Positions 18,445 to 27,189 of a DNA stretch of 64,000 nt are shown here, piece by piece. The DNA is from Piscinibacter sp. HJYY11 (GTDB lineage: Bacteria > Pseudomonadota > Gammaproteobacteria > Burkholderiales > Burkholderiaceae_C). The DNA is taken from contig NZ_JAERQZ010000001.1 in assembly GCF_016735515.1 (NCBI RefSeq), positions 2,282,746 through 2,346,745 of the forward strand, read 5' to 3'. Below the pieces are notes generated by a model, which was not told the DNA's origin, did not search any database, and was given only the letters and a program-made list of their open reading frames with translations. The translations under genes and the position numbers were made by a program. Position 1 is the stretch's first letter, and each line of letters starts with the position of its first letter.

Positions 18445-19428
18445 CTAGAGCGCTTCTCCCAGCGTCTGGTGGGCGGCCGTCTTGATGGCCGCGAGGTCGG
18501 TGGACGACAAGGTGAGCCGGGCGGCGCCGGCGTTCTCGGCCGCCTGGCGCGGGTTGCGGGCGCCGCAGAGTGCAATCGACACGCTGCCGTGCGCGACGGT
18601 CCACGCGACCATTAGCTGCGCAAACGAACACTGGTGGCGCGCTCGCACCGGCTCGATCGCGTCGAAGAACTTCTGCAGCCGTGCGCGGTTCTCCGCCGAG
18701 AAGCGCGGGTCGGTCGCACGCTGGTCATCGCCGGTGAACTGGCGCTCGGGCGGGATGGGCCCGGAGAGCAGGCCGAGCGCCATCGACGAATAGCCCACCA
18801 CCGAGACACCATTGGCCTGGCAGATCGGCACGATCTCGGCTTCGATCTCGCGGTCGAGCAGGCTGTAGCGCTCCTGCACCGCGTCGATCTGGCCGTGCTT
18901 CAGGTACTCGCGCAGCACCTCGGGGCTGGCGTTGCTGATGCCGATGGCGCGGATCGTGCCCTTGGCCTTCAGGTCGCTCAGGGTGTCCATCGTCTCGGCG
19001 ATCGGCGTGGTGCTGTCCTGCCAGTGGGTGAAATAGAGGTCGATGTAGTCGGTCTTCAGGCGCGCGAGGCTCTGCTCCACTTCATGCAGGATCGACGCCC
19101 GCCCGAGGTGGCGGAACACCGCCATGCCCGCTTCGTCGAAGAAGTGCGTGCCCTGGCGCGTGTGCCACACCAGGCCGCACTTGGTGGCGATCACCACGTC
19201 TTCGCGCCGGCGGCCTTCGAGCGCCGCGCCCACCAGGCGCTCGGCACGGCCGAGGCCGTAGGCCGGTGCGGTGTCGATGAAGCGGATGCCGGCGTCGAGC
19301 GAGGCGCGGATGCCTTCGAGCGCGGCCGCGTCGTCGTTGCCGCCCCACATCCACCCGCCCATCGCCCAGGTGCCCAGGCCCACCGTCTCGCAGCGGATGC
19401 CGGAGCGGCCGATCGTTGTTGCTTTCAT
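18445..19428 (-). CDS. Aldo/keto reductase
   Basis: A protein of 327 residues with an AKR TIM barrel. The catalytic tetrad is visible: Asp and Tyr in IDTAPAYGLG, Lys in VIATKCGL, His in LYFTHWQD. ATKCGL and GISNASPEVL are typical of the YajO/Tas-like group. It would reduce an aldehyde or oxidise an alcohol with NADP(H). Its ATG overlaps the permease stop (ATGA), tying it to the sugar importer operon. An aldehyde released by the downstream aldolase is a reasonable substrate. Confidence 0.9.
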   Translation of the reverse strand: MKATTIGRSGIRCETVGLGTWAMGGWMWGGNDDAAALEGIRASLDAGIRFIDTAPAYGLGRAERLVGAALEGRRREDVVIATKCGLVWHTRQGTHFFDEAGMAVFRHLGRASILHEVEQSLARLKTDYIDLYFTHWQDSTTPIAETMDTLSDLKAKGTIRAIGISNASPEVLREYLKHGQIDAVQERYSLLDREIEAEIVPICQANGVSVVGYSSMALGLLSGPIPPERQFTGDDQRATDPRFSAENRARLQKFFDAIEPVRARHQCSFAQLMVAWTVAHGSVSIALCGARNPRQAAENAGAARLTLSSTDLAAIKTAAHQTLGEAL

Positions 19429-20465
19429 CGCTTGGTTTTCCTCACGTTCAAAAGGTGGTCGACGGTGACCGCGATCAACAGGATCAGGCCCTTGATCACG
19501 TCTTGCCAGTACGGCGACACGTCGAGCAGGATGAGCGAGCTGGTGACGACCGAGAGCAGCGCCAAGCCCAGCACCGCGCCGAGCACCGTGCCCGAGCCGC
19601 CCTTGAGGCTGGCGCCGCCGATCACCACCGCGGCGATCACGTTGAGCTCCATGCCCACGCCGAAGGTCGGCGTGGCGGCCCCGAAGCGCGCGGTGTAGAT
19701 CACGCCCGCGAGGCCCGCGAGTGCCGAGCACAGCACAGTGACCCAGAACTTCACCCGGTCGGTGCGGATGCCCGAGTAGCGCGCTGCCTTCTCGTTGCTG
19801 CCGGTGTAGAACACGCGCCGCAGGAGCGTGGAGCGGCGCAGCGCGAAGTCGCTCACGAGCACGATGAAGGCGAAGATCAGGATCACCGCCGGGATTCCCA
19901 TCACGTCGCCCTGGCCGATGAACTTGAACGAGGCCGGCAGCGAGAAGAGCGACTGCGGCGTGCCCTGCGTGAGCGCCAGGCACAGGCCGCGCACGATCAC
20001 CATGAAGGCCAGCGAGGCGATGAAGTGGTTGAGCCCGATGCGGGTGACGCAGCCGCCGATCATCGCGCCGACCACGGCGCTGACGCCGATCGCCACCATG
20101 CTCGCCGTCCACGGGTCCACGCCCATCAGGAAGAGCTTGCCGGTGATCACCATCGCGAGGCACACCACCGAGCCGACCGAGAGGTCGATGCCGCCCACGA
20201 TCAGCAGCACGGTCATGCCGACGACGACGATGCCCTCGATCGAGAACGAGAGCAGCATCGCGCGCACGTTGTCCCAGGTGGCGAAGTGGGGCGAGGCGAA
20301 GCTCATCACCAGGCACAGGAGCGCGATGATGACGACGAGCCCGGTCTCGCGCATGCTGGCCAGGCGCGAGCCGCCGCTGAAGGGTGAGCGCCAGCCGCCG
20401 AGCGGGCTGCCCGACATCAGCGGTGCGTCTTCGGCGAGGCCGTGGAAAGAGTTGGTCTTGTTCAA
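19425..20465 (-). CDS. Sugar ABC transporter permease (RbsC family)
   Basis: A protein of 346 residues with about 8-10 membrane helices, of the ribose/xylose/AI-2-type permease family. The conserved core is GGIDLSVGSVVCLAMV, a later GSNEKAARYSGI loop (EAA-like contact with the ATPase) and GGASLKGGSGTVLGA. It forms the inner-membrane channel with the ATPase at 20462. Only one permease gene is present, so a homodimer is expected. It is coupled by 4-base overlaps to the ATPase upstream and the aldo/keto reductase downstream. Confidence 0.93.
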   Translation of the reverse strand: MNKTNSFHGLAEDAPLMSGSPLGGWRSPFSGGSRLASMRETGLVVIIALLCLVMSFASPHFATWDNVRAMLLSFSIEGIVVVGMTVLLIVGGIDLSVGSVVCLAMVITGKLFLMGVDPWTASMVAIGVSAVVGAMIGGCVTRIGLNHFIASLAFMVIVRGLCLALTQGTPQSLFSLPASFKFIGQGDVMGIPAVILIFAFIVLVSDFALRRSTLLRRVFYTGSNEKAARYSGIRTDRVKFWVTVLCSALAGLAGVIYTARFGAATPTFGVGMELNVIAAVVIGGASLKGGSGTVLGAVLGLALLSVVTSSLILLDVSPYWQDVIKGLILLIAVTVDHLLNVRKTKR

Positions 20466-21976
20466 TGCAGTTCCTCGGCGCGCAGGCCGGAGGCCAGGCG
20501 CAGCAATGCTTCTTCTGTCATGTGGTCTCCCGTCACTTCACCGGCGACCCGGCCTTCGCGCACCACGATCGCCCGGTCGCACAGGCCGATGATCTCGGGC
20601 AGCTCCGACGAGATCACGACCACGCCGACCCCTTGCTGCGCGAGCCCGCGCAGGATGTGGTGGATCTCGGACTTGGCCCCCACGTCGACACCGCGTGTCG
20701 GCTCGTCCATCAGCAGCACCGCGGGCTCGGTGGCCAGCAGCTTGGCGATGGCGACCTTCTGCTGGTTGCCGCCCGAGAGGCTCTGGCACTCGGCCGTCAC
20801 GGCCTGGCACTTGAGCTTCAGGCGCTTGCCCAGCTCCTCGGCCAAGCGGTGCTCTTCGCTGCGACGCAGCCAGCCGAAGCGCGAGGCCACGCGCGGCAGC
20901 GCCATCGACGAGACGTTCTGCGCAATGGGCAACTCGAGGAACACGCCGGAGGACTTGCGGTCTTCGCTCAGGTACGCGATGCCGTGGCGCAGCGCGTCGG
21001 CATAACTCCCGATCTTCAACGCTTCGCCGCGCAGGTGCACCTCGCCCTGCCGTGCGCGGCGCAGCCCGCACAGGGTTTCGGCCAGCTCGCTGCGGCCGGC
21101 GCCCATCAGGCCCGAGATGCCGAGGATCTCGCCGCGGCGCAGCTCGAACGAGATGCCGTGCACCCGTTCGCCGTCGCCGAGGTTCGTCACCTGCAGCAGC
21201 GTCTCGGCGGTGGCCGACGCCTTGTCGGGGTAGTACTGGCCGAGGTCGCGGCCGACCATCGCGCGCACCAGCGCATCGGGCGTCAGCTCGGCGATGGCGC
21301 CGCGGTGCACGTCGCGGCCATCGCGCAGCACCGTCGCACGGTCGGAGTGCTCGAAGATCTCGGCCATGCGGTGGCTGATGTAGACGATGCCGATGCCCTG
21401 CGCCTTGAGGTCGTGCAGCACCTCGAAGAGCGCCTCCGACTCGACCTCGGTCAAGGCGGCGGTCGGCTCGTCGAGGATCAGCACCTTGCAGCGCCGGCTG
21501 AGCGCCTTCGCGATCTCCACCAGCTGCTGCGCCGACAGGCTCAGCTCGTCGACGCGCAGGCCGGGGTCGATGTCCTGATTGAGCTTGGCCAGCACCTCGC
21601 GCGCACGCCGGTTGAGCTCGGCGTAGTCGACGAGCGCGCGCCGGCTGGTGTTGATCTCGGCCATGAAGATGTTCTCGGCCACCGTGGCATCGCCGCACAG
21701 CGCGATCTCCTGGTGGACGAGGCCGATGCCCAGGCGCATGGCATGCGCCGGGCCGTCGATCACCACCTTCTCGCCCTCGAGGTAGATCTCGCCGGCATCC
21801 GGCTGGTGGATGCCGTCGATGATGTTCATCAAGGTCGACTTGCCGGCGCCGTTTTCGCCGCACAGGGCATGGATCTCGCCGGACTGCAGCGCGAAATCCA
21901 CCCCCGCCAGCGCACGCGACGCCCCGAAGTGCTTGGTGATCCCCCGCAGCTCGAGCAGGGGAGCGGCGGTCTTCAT
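20462..21976 (-). CDS. Sugar ABC transporter ATPase (RbsA family)
   Basis: A duplicated ATPase of 504 residues. The first cassette has Walker A GENGAGKST and Walker B LILDEPTAALTE, with LSLSAQQ in place of the canonical LSGGQ. The second cassette has a degenerate Walker A (ISGLMGAGRSE) with LSGGNQQK and LLMDEPTRGVD. This asymmetry is normal for the RbsA/MglA/XylG family. The gene overlaps both neighbours by 4 bases (binding protein upstream, permease downstream). Confidence 0.95.
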   Translation of the reverse strand: MKTAAPLLELRGITKHFGASRALAGVDFALQSGEIHALCGENGAGKSTLMNIIDGIHQPDAGEIYLEGEKVVIDGPAHAMRLGIGLVHQEIALCGDATVAENIFMAEINTSRRALVDYAELNRRAREVLAKLNQDIDPGLRVDELSLSAQQLVEIAKALSRRCKVLILDEPTAALTEVESEALFEVLHDLKAQGIGIVYISHRMAEIFEHSDRATVLRDGRDVHRGAIAELTPDALVRAMVGRDLGQYYPDKASATAETLLQVTNLGDGERVHGISFELRRGEILGISGLMGAGRSELAETLCGLRRARQGEVHLRGEALKIGSYADALRHGIAYLSEDRKSSGVFLELPIAQNVSSMALPRVASRFGWLRRSEEHRLAEELGKRLKLKCQAVTAECQSLSGGNQQKVAIAKLLATEPAVLLMDEPTRGVDVGAKSEIHHILRGLAQQGVGVVVISSELPEIIGLCDRAIVVREGRVAGEVTGDHMTEEALLRLASGLRAEELH

Positions 21977-23007
21977 TCGTCGATGCCCTTGGTGCCGCGG
22001 CGCTTGAGGTACTTGTCCCAGTAGAAGTCGTCGGCGTTGGCCTTGCTCACCACCGACAGCCCGTTGTCGAGGAAGGGCACGGCCATCGGGTTGGTGCCCG
22101 AGCGGCGCGCGTCGTTCATCGGGTCGATGAGCGACTGGTTGCGCGCGAGGAAGAGCAGCATCATGCCCATGAAGCCCTGCACCCCCTGGTTGGGGTTGAT
22201 GGAGCCGAAGACCTGGCCGGCCTTGATCATGTCGAGGATCTTGGCGTTGACGTCGCAGCAGAGGACCTTGATGTCCTTCTTGGTCTCGATCTTGGCCTGC
22301 GCCGCGCCGAGGGCCGAGTTGGCTTCGGGCATGAAGAGCGCGGCAAGGTTCGGGTTGGCCTGCGCCATGCTGAGCACGGCCTGGTAGGCCTTGTTCGGAT
22401 CCTGGTTGCTGGCGGCGCGGCCCACGAGCTTCATGCCGGGGTGCTTGGTCTTCATGCGGTTGATGAAGGCGGCGACGCGGCGGTCGTGGTTGTCCTGGCC
22501 CGGGTTCTCGAGCACGCCGTAGTCGCCCTTGCCGTTGAGCGACGCGGCGATCGCATCAGCGGCCTGCGAGCCCTCGCGGTCGTTGTCGGAGGTGACGAAC
22601 GAGACACGCTTGGAGTTGGGCGAGTCGGCCGCGAAGGTCACGACCGGGATGCCCATCGCCGCGGCGCGGTTGATGGGCTCGATGAACGGGTCGGGGTTCA
22701 TCGGGTGCAGGAGGATGCCGGCCGGCTTGCGCGCCAGCTCCTGCTCGAACGACGCGAGCTGCTTGTTGACGTCGTACTCGGGCGTGCCGCTGTAGCGCGT
22801 CTTCACGCCGAGCGTGCGGCCGAGCGACTTCATCATCTCGTACACGGGGAACCAGTACTCGACGCCCGAGACCATCACGTTCATCACGTAGACGTCGTTC
22901 GGGTTGCCGCGCAGGCCGACGCCCGCGGCCGCCTGGGCGAATGCATGGCCGCCGGTGAGTCCGGCTCCGGCGGCAACCGCCGCGGTTTTCAGGAAATGTC
23001 TCCTCAT
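21973..23007 (-). CDS. Sugar ABC transporter substrate-binding protein
   Basis: A protein of 344 residues with an unusual Tat-like leader (RRHFLKTAAVAAGAGL), then a periplasmic-binding-protein type I fold (Peripl_BP_4): VYVMNVMVSGVEYWFPVYEM, GILLHPMNPDPF, VTFAADSPNSKR and TSDNDREGSQAADA. It binds the imported sugar or polyol in the periplasm. It is the first gene of the leftward operon and overlaps the ATPase gene by 4 bases. The ligand is not assigned; RbsB, AI-2-type and polyol-binding proteins share this fold. Confidence 0.92.
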   Translation of the reverse strand: MRRHFLKTAAVAAGAGLTGGHAFAQAAAGVGLRGNPNDVYVMNVMVSGVEYWFPVYEMMKSLGRTLGVKTRYSGTPEYDVNKQLASFEQELARKPAGILLHPMNPDPFIEPINRAAAMGIPVVTFAADSPNSKRVSFVTSDNDREGSQAADAIAASLNGKGDYGVLENPGQDNHDRRVAAFINRMKTKHPGMKLVGRAASNQDPNKAYQAVLSMAQANPNLAALFMPEANSALGAAQAKIETKKDIKVLCCDVNAKILDMIKAGQVFGSINPNQGVQGFMGMMLLFLARNQSLIDPMNDARRSGTNPMAVPFLDNGLSVVSKANADDFYWDKYLKRRGTKGIDE

Positions 23008-23174
23008 TTGACGCGCTCCTTCTGTGATGGGCGAGGCTGAATCGGGGGTTGGCCGTTCTGTTTGGCCGTCTTCGTTGTCATGACAACAGCGCGAATATAG
23101 AAGTCGATTTCCGCCCGTGCATCAGGGAAAACGCGGCTATTGAGGCGCATCGGTTGTGGGACGATGTCATAACA
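23008..23174. promoter_or_regulatory. Divergent promoter region of the sugar/polyol locus
   Basis: The 167 bases between the binding protein gene and the FGGY kinase gene must hold both promoters. The region is less GC-rich than its surroundings and contains the GntR operator candidates listed separately. No -10/-35 pair stands out enough to be placed. Confidence 0.6.
23074..23087. promoter_or_regulatory. Candidate GntR operator 1
   Basis: GTTGTCATGACAAC is a perfect 14-bp palindrome in the divergent promoter region. Size and GT...AC form fit the operators of HutC/GntR-type dimers, and a GntR regulator is encoded in the adjacent operon. Confidence 0.6.
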
Positions 23175-23175
23175 A
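23164..23175. promoter_or_regulatory. Candidate GntR operator 2 at the kinase start
   Basis: ATGTCATAACAA matches the core of operator 1 (TTGTCATGACAA) at 10 of 12 positions and runs into the kinase ATG, a place where a bound repressor would block expression. Confidence 0.42.
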
Positions 23176-24653
23176 TGAACCAAGACATCTATCTCGGCAT
23201 CGACCTGGGCTCCACCGGTCTGAAGGCCGTGGCATTCGAGACCGGCAGTGGGCGCGTGCTCGCCGCCGGCGGTGGCGCACTACCCTTTTCCCGGCCTGCC
23301 GCGGGCGCGAGCGAGCGCAGCGCGGCGGCCATCCGCGCTGCACTCGTGCGTGCGATCACGCAGGTGACGCAAGGCCTCGGCGCCAGCGCGTCGCGCATCC
23401 GCGGCATCGGCTGCACGGGGCACGGCGCAGGCCTCTTCGCGCTCGACGCGAAGGGCGAGCTGCTCGGGGGCGTGTCGATCGGCTCCACCGACCAGCGCGG
23501 CGCCGCACGTGCACGCACCATCGCACAGCGGCACGGTGAAGCCCTGGTCGCGCAGGTCGGCGGCAGCCCCTGGGCGGGCCAGCCCACCGTGCTCGCCGCG
23601 GTGCTGCATGGCGACGACGTCGTGCAGCGCGGCACGCTCCGGCACATCCTCTTCGCCAAGGACTATCTGTGCTGGCTGCTCACCGGCGAGATGAGCACCG
23701 AGGCCAGCGACGCGAGCACCGCCGGCCTGCTGTCGCTGCGCGATGGGGGGTGGTCGCAGGAGGCCTTCGCGGCCTCGGGCCTGCACGATCTGTCGGCCCG
23801 CAACTTCGCCCCGCTGGTGCCCATGGGCAGCGCCGTGGGCACGCTGCGCGACGCATGGGCCGTCGAATGCGGCCTGCCGCGCGGCGTGACCGTGTGCACG
23901 AGCGCGATCGACCTGCTCACCGCCATGCATGCGATCGACGCGCCGCGCACCGACAGCGCCGTGGCCGTGCTCGGCACCTGGTCGGTGAACGCCGTGGTGG
24001 GGCCGGTGATGCCGGTCACGCCCGACGTCGCGGCGGTGGTGCATTTCGGCGACGCGACGCGCCGCCTCTACATGGACAACAGCCCGTCGGGCATGGCCAA
24101 CCTCGACTGGCTCGCCACCACGCTGCAGTGGAACGGGCCGGCGGCCGTGTTCGACGCAGCGTTCAGCGTGCCCTTCGACGCCGGCCCGCGTTTCCTGCCC
24201 TTCATCCACGGCGCGCCACCGGGCGAAACCGCCGGCTTCCTCGGCGTGCAGCCGCACCACGGGCCGGCGCACCTCGCGCGCGCGGCGGTCAACGCGGTCG
24301 CGGCACTGCACGTGCGGCACCTCGCGCGCCTGCGCGCCGCCGGGCTCAACACTTCGCGCCAGGTGATCGTGCTCGGGGGCGGCGCACGCGACCTGCGCAT
24401 GGTGCAACTGATCGCCGGCCTGCTCGGCCATGCCGTTCAGCGCTGCGACGACGAATCGGGCGCACGCGGCGCCGCGCTCTGCGCCGCGATGTCGCAAGGC
24501 CTCGCGCGCGAGGCACTTCCCGCGCCGATGGAGCGTGTGGAGCCCGACACGGCCCAGGCCGCCGCCATGGCGGACGAGCTCTCGCGTTTCGACGCGCTGC
24601 TGCAAGCGCTCGCGCCCGCGTTCCAGCGGCTCGCACCGAAGGAGGCCCGATGA
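23175..24653 (+). CDS. FGGY-family carbohydrate kinase
   Basis: A protein of 492 residues. The N-terminal phosphate-binding motif is IDLGSTGLKAVAFE, the substrate region GCTGHGAGLF and STDQRG carries the likely catalytic Asp, and the C-terminal nucleotide motif is LGGGARDLRMVQLI. FGGY kinases phosphorylate glycerol, erythritol, xylulose and similar sugars with ATP. The following GlpD-like gene favours a polyol (as in glycerol or erythritol catabolism), but the substrate is unassigned. ATG 23175 gives the normal family N-terminus; the earlier in-frame start at 23049 is in the promoter region. The stop overlaps the next start (ATGA). Confidence 0.88.
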   Translation: MNQDIYLGIDLGSTGLKAVAFETGSGRVLAAGGGALPFSRPAAGASERSAAAIRAALVRAITQVTQGLGASASRIRGIGCTGHGAGLFALDAKGELLGGVSIGSTDQRGAARARTIAQRHGEALVAQVGGSPWAGQPTVLAAVLHGDDVVQRGTLRHILFAKDYLCWLLTGEMSTEASDASTAGLLSLRDGGWSQEAFAASGLHDLSARNFAPLVPMGSAVGTLRDAWAVECGLPRGVTVCTSAIDLLTAMHAIDAPRTDSAVAVLGTWSVNAVVGPVMPVTPDVAAVVHFGDATRRLYMDNSPSGMANLDWLATTLQWNGPAAVFDAAFSVPFDAGPRFLPFIHGAPPGETAGFLGVQPHHGPAHLARAAVNAVAALHVRHLARLRAAGLNTSRQVIVLGGGARDLRMVQLIAGLLGHAVQRCDDESGARGAALCAAMSQGLAREALPAPMERVEPDTAQAAAMADELSRFDALLQALAPAFQRLAPKEAR

Positions 24654-26416
24654 GCGAGCCGGCGTCGGTCTACCTGCGCCCGGCCGCTCTGGCGGGCCGG
24701 CATTTCTCGAGCGTCATCGTCGGTGCGGGCATCAACGGCGCGGGCGTGTTCCGCGACCTCTCGCACCAGGGCGTCGACTGCCTGATCATCGACAAGGGCG
24801 ATGTCGCCAGCGGCGCCAGCAGCGCCCCCTCGCGCATGATCCACGGCGGCCTGCGCTACCTGGAGCACGGCTCCTTCTCGCTGGTGGCCGAGGCCACGCA
24901 CGAGCGCAACCTGCTGCTGCGCAACGCGCCGCACCTGGTGCGCCCGCTGAAGACGGTGGTGCCGCTGTCCAACTTCTTCGGCGGCCTCCTGAGCAGCATG
25001 GTGCGCTTCACCGGCATCGCCATGCCGTCGAAGGCGCGCGGCCTCTTCGTCGTCTCGCTCGGCCTGCTGCTGTACGACTTCCTCGGCCGCCGCCAGCGCG
25101 TGATGCCCTCGCACCGCATCGAGCGTGTCGCGCGTGCCGATGGCTCGCTGTTCCGCAGCAGCGTGCGCTGGACGGCCACCTACTTCGACGCCTGGATCAG
25201 CCACCCCGAGTGGCTCATCCACGAGCTGGTGGAAGACGCCCACCGCGACGAGCCGCGCTCAGTCGTCGCCAACTACTGCCGCGCCATCGGCTGCGCCGGC
25301 AAGACCGTCTACCTGCAGGACGAGCTCACCGGCGAGCGCGTCAGCATTACCGCCGACACGGTGGTCAATGCGACGGGCGCTTGGCTCGACCGCTCGGCCG
25401 ATGCGCTGCACGGCGCCGGCTCGCGCGTGATGGGCACCAAGGGTTCGCACCTGATCCTCGACCACCCGGTGCTGCGCGATGCGCTGGCCGGCCGCATGGC
25501 GTACTTCGAAGCGTCGGACGGCCGCGTGTGCATCGTCTACCCCTTCCTCGGCAAGGTGCTGGTCGGCTCCACCGACATCCCCGTCGACGACCCCGACCGC
25601 GCGAGCACCGACCCCGACGAGGTCGACTACCTGCTCGGCGTGCTGCGCGACCTCTTCCCCACGCTCGACATCTCGGCCCAGCAGGTGGTCTACACCTACG
25701 TCGGCGTGCGGCCGCTCGCACGCTCGACCGCCGACAACCCGGGCGGCATCGCCCGCGACCACTCGGTGGTGCTGGACCCGCCCAACACCACGCGCCACGT
25801 CCCGCTCGTGTGCCTGGTGGGCGGCAAGTGGACGACCTTCCGCGCGCTCGCCCAGCACGCCGCCGACGAAGTGCTGCAGCAGCTCGGTCGCAAGCGCCGC
25901 GGCTCGACCGAGGGCCTGCCGATCGGCGGCGGCGCCCAGTGGCCGGCCGACGAGCGCGAGCAGCAGCGGCTCATCGGCGAGACCGCCACCCGCACCGGCC
26001 TGGCACCGGCCCGCGTGGCCGAACTCGCCGGCCGCTATGGCTCGCTCGCCCACACGGTGGCCGTGCGATTCGCCGCCGATGGCGACCACGCCCTTGCCCA
26101 CACCCCGGGCTACTCGGCAGCCGAGCTGACATACTTGTGCCGCCGAACTGGCGTCGTCCACCTGAGCGACCTCGTCCTGCGCCGAACGCTTCTGGCGATC
26201 CGCGGCCAGGTCAGTGAAGCATCGCTTGCCGAAGTGGCCGAGATCGCGGCCAAGGCCCTCGGGTGGGACGCGCTGCGCTTGCGCACGGAAGTCCAGGCCT
26301 GTGCCTTGCTGCTGCACGAGCAGCACCGGGTCTCGCTGCCGCGCCTGGCCGCCGAACAGCACCGCACCGCGCCCGACGCGCCGCTCAGTCCCTTCATCAG
26401 GCCCCTGCCCACCTAA
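24650..26416 (+). CDS. GlpD-like FAD polyol-phosphate dehydrogenase
   Basis: A protein of 588 residues of the glycerol-3-phosphate/erythritol-4-phosphate dehydrogenase family. The FAD motif is VIVGAGINGAGVFRDLS; SAPSRMIHGGLRYLE and VVNATGAWLD are family hallmarks; GTKGSHLIL, FLGKVLVGSTD and CLVGGKWTTFR complete the core; the C-terminal cap domain follows from about residue 430. It passes electrons from a polyol phosphate to quinone at the inner membrane. GGAGG lies 4 bases before ATG 24650, which overlaps the kinase stop. Canonical GlpD for growth on glycerol is possible, but the separate operon and sugar importer argue for another polyol. Confidence 0.9.
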   Translation: MSEPASVYLRPAALAGRHFSSVIVGAGINGAGVFRDLSHQGVDCLIIDKGDVASGASSAPSRMIHGGLRYLEHGSFSLVAEATHERNLLLRNAPHLVRPLKTVVPLSNFFGGLLSSMVRFTGIAMPSKARGLFVVSLGLLLYDFLGRRQRVMPSHRIERVARADGSLFRSSVRWTATYFDAWISHPEWLIHELVEDAHRDEPRSVVANYCRAIGCAGKTVYLQDELTGERVSITADTVVNATGAWLDRSADALHGAGSRVMGTKGSHLILDHPVLRDALAGRMAYFEASDGRVCIVYPFLGKVLVGSTDIPVDDPDRASTDPDEVDYLLGVLRDLFPTLDISAQQVVYTYVGVRPLARSTADNPGGIARDHSVVLDPPNTTRHVPLVCLVGGKWTTFRALAQHAADEVLQQLGRKRRGSTEGLPIGGGAQWPADEREQQRLIGETATRTGLAPARVAELAGRYGSLAHTVAVRFAADGDHALAHTPGYSAAELTYLCRRTGVVHLSDLVLRRTLLAIRGQVSEASLAEVAEIAAKALGWDALRLRTEVQACALLLHEQHRVSLPRLAAEQHRTAPDAPLSPFIRPLPT

Positions 26417-26421
26417 TCGAC

Positions 26422-27189
26422 GTGACCTCCGACGTGAACTCGCTCGCAGACCTCGCCCCCCAGCTCGACCGCGGCTCCGACATGCCGCTGTGGTCGCAGT
26501 TCCGCGACAGCCTTCGCACCGTGATCCTCAGCGGCGAGCTGTCGGTCGGCGACAAGCTGCCCACCGAAGCCGAGCTCGGCGAGCAGTTCGGCATCTCGCG
26601 CATCGTGGTGCGCGAGGCACTGGCCGACCTGGTGCGCAGCGGGCTCATCTACAAGATCCGCGGGCAAGGCGCCTTCGTCGCGGCGCGCGAACGTGAAGAA
26701 GACTTCGTCTCGACGGTGCTCGGCTTCTCGGACGAGATGGAGCGCAAGGGCCTGACCGTGCGCACGCAGGTGCTGTCGCAGGAGCTGCGCCCTGCCACGC
26801 CCGCCGAAGCCCAGGTGATGAGCCTCACCGGCGACGACCCGCTCATCGCCCTCAAGCGCCTGCGCAGCGTCGACAACGAGCTGCGCCTGCTGGTCGAGAC
26901 CTGCGTGCCGGCCGACCTGGCACCCGGCCTGCACCGCGTGAAGCTCGAGAACCGCTCGCTCTACGACGTGCTGCGCCGCCAGTACGGCCTGCGCATCGTG
27001 CGCGCCGAACGCTGGATCGACGCCGTGCTGCCCGACGAGGCGACGGCCGAGCTGCTCGGCCTGACGGCGCCCGAGCCGCTGCTGCGCATCGAGTCGCTCG
27101 CCTTCAACCAGAACGGCCGTGTGCTCGAGTACTACAAGGCGCTGCACCGCTGCAAGTCGAGTCGTCTCCACGTGAAGACGACGACTTGA
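26422..27189 (+). CDS. GntR-family regulator, HutC/UTRA type
   Basis: About 255 residues. The winged helix-turn-helix (LPTEAELGEQFGISRIVVRE) is followed by a UTRA effector domain (from about residue 95; DPLIALKRLRSVD, LETCVPADLAPGL, LRIESLAFNQNGRVLEYYK). UTRA domains bind small sugars or phosphosugars. GTG 26422 lies 6 bases after the dehydrogenase stop; ATG 26482 at MPLWSQF is an alternative start that leaves a very short N-terminus. It is third in the kinase operon and probably controls both divergent operons through the palindromes at 23074 and 23164. Confidence 0.86.
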   Translation: MTSDVNSLADLAPQLDRGSDMPLWSQFRDSLRTVILSGELSVGDKLPTEAELGEQFGISRIVVREALADLVRSGLIYKIRGQGAFVAAREREEDFVSTVLGFSDEMERKGLTVRTQVLSQELRPATPAEAQVMSLTGDDPLIALKRLRSVDNELRLLVETCVPADLAPGLHRVKLENRSLYDVLRRQYGLRIVRAERWIDAVLPDEATAELLGLTAPEPLLRIESLAFNQNGRVLEYYKALHRCKSSRLHVKTTT

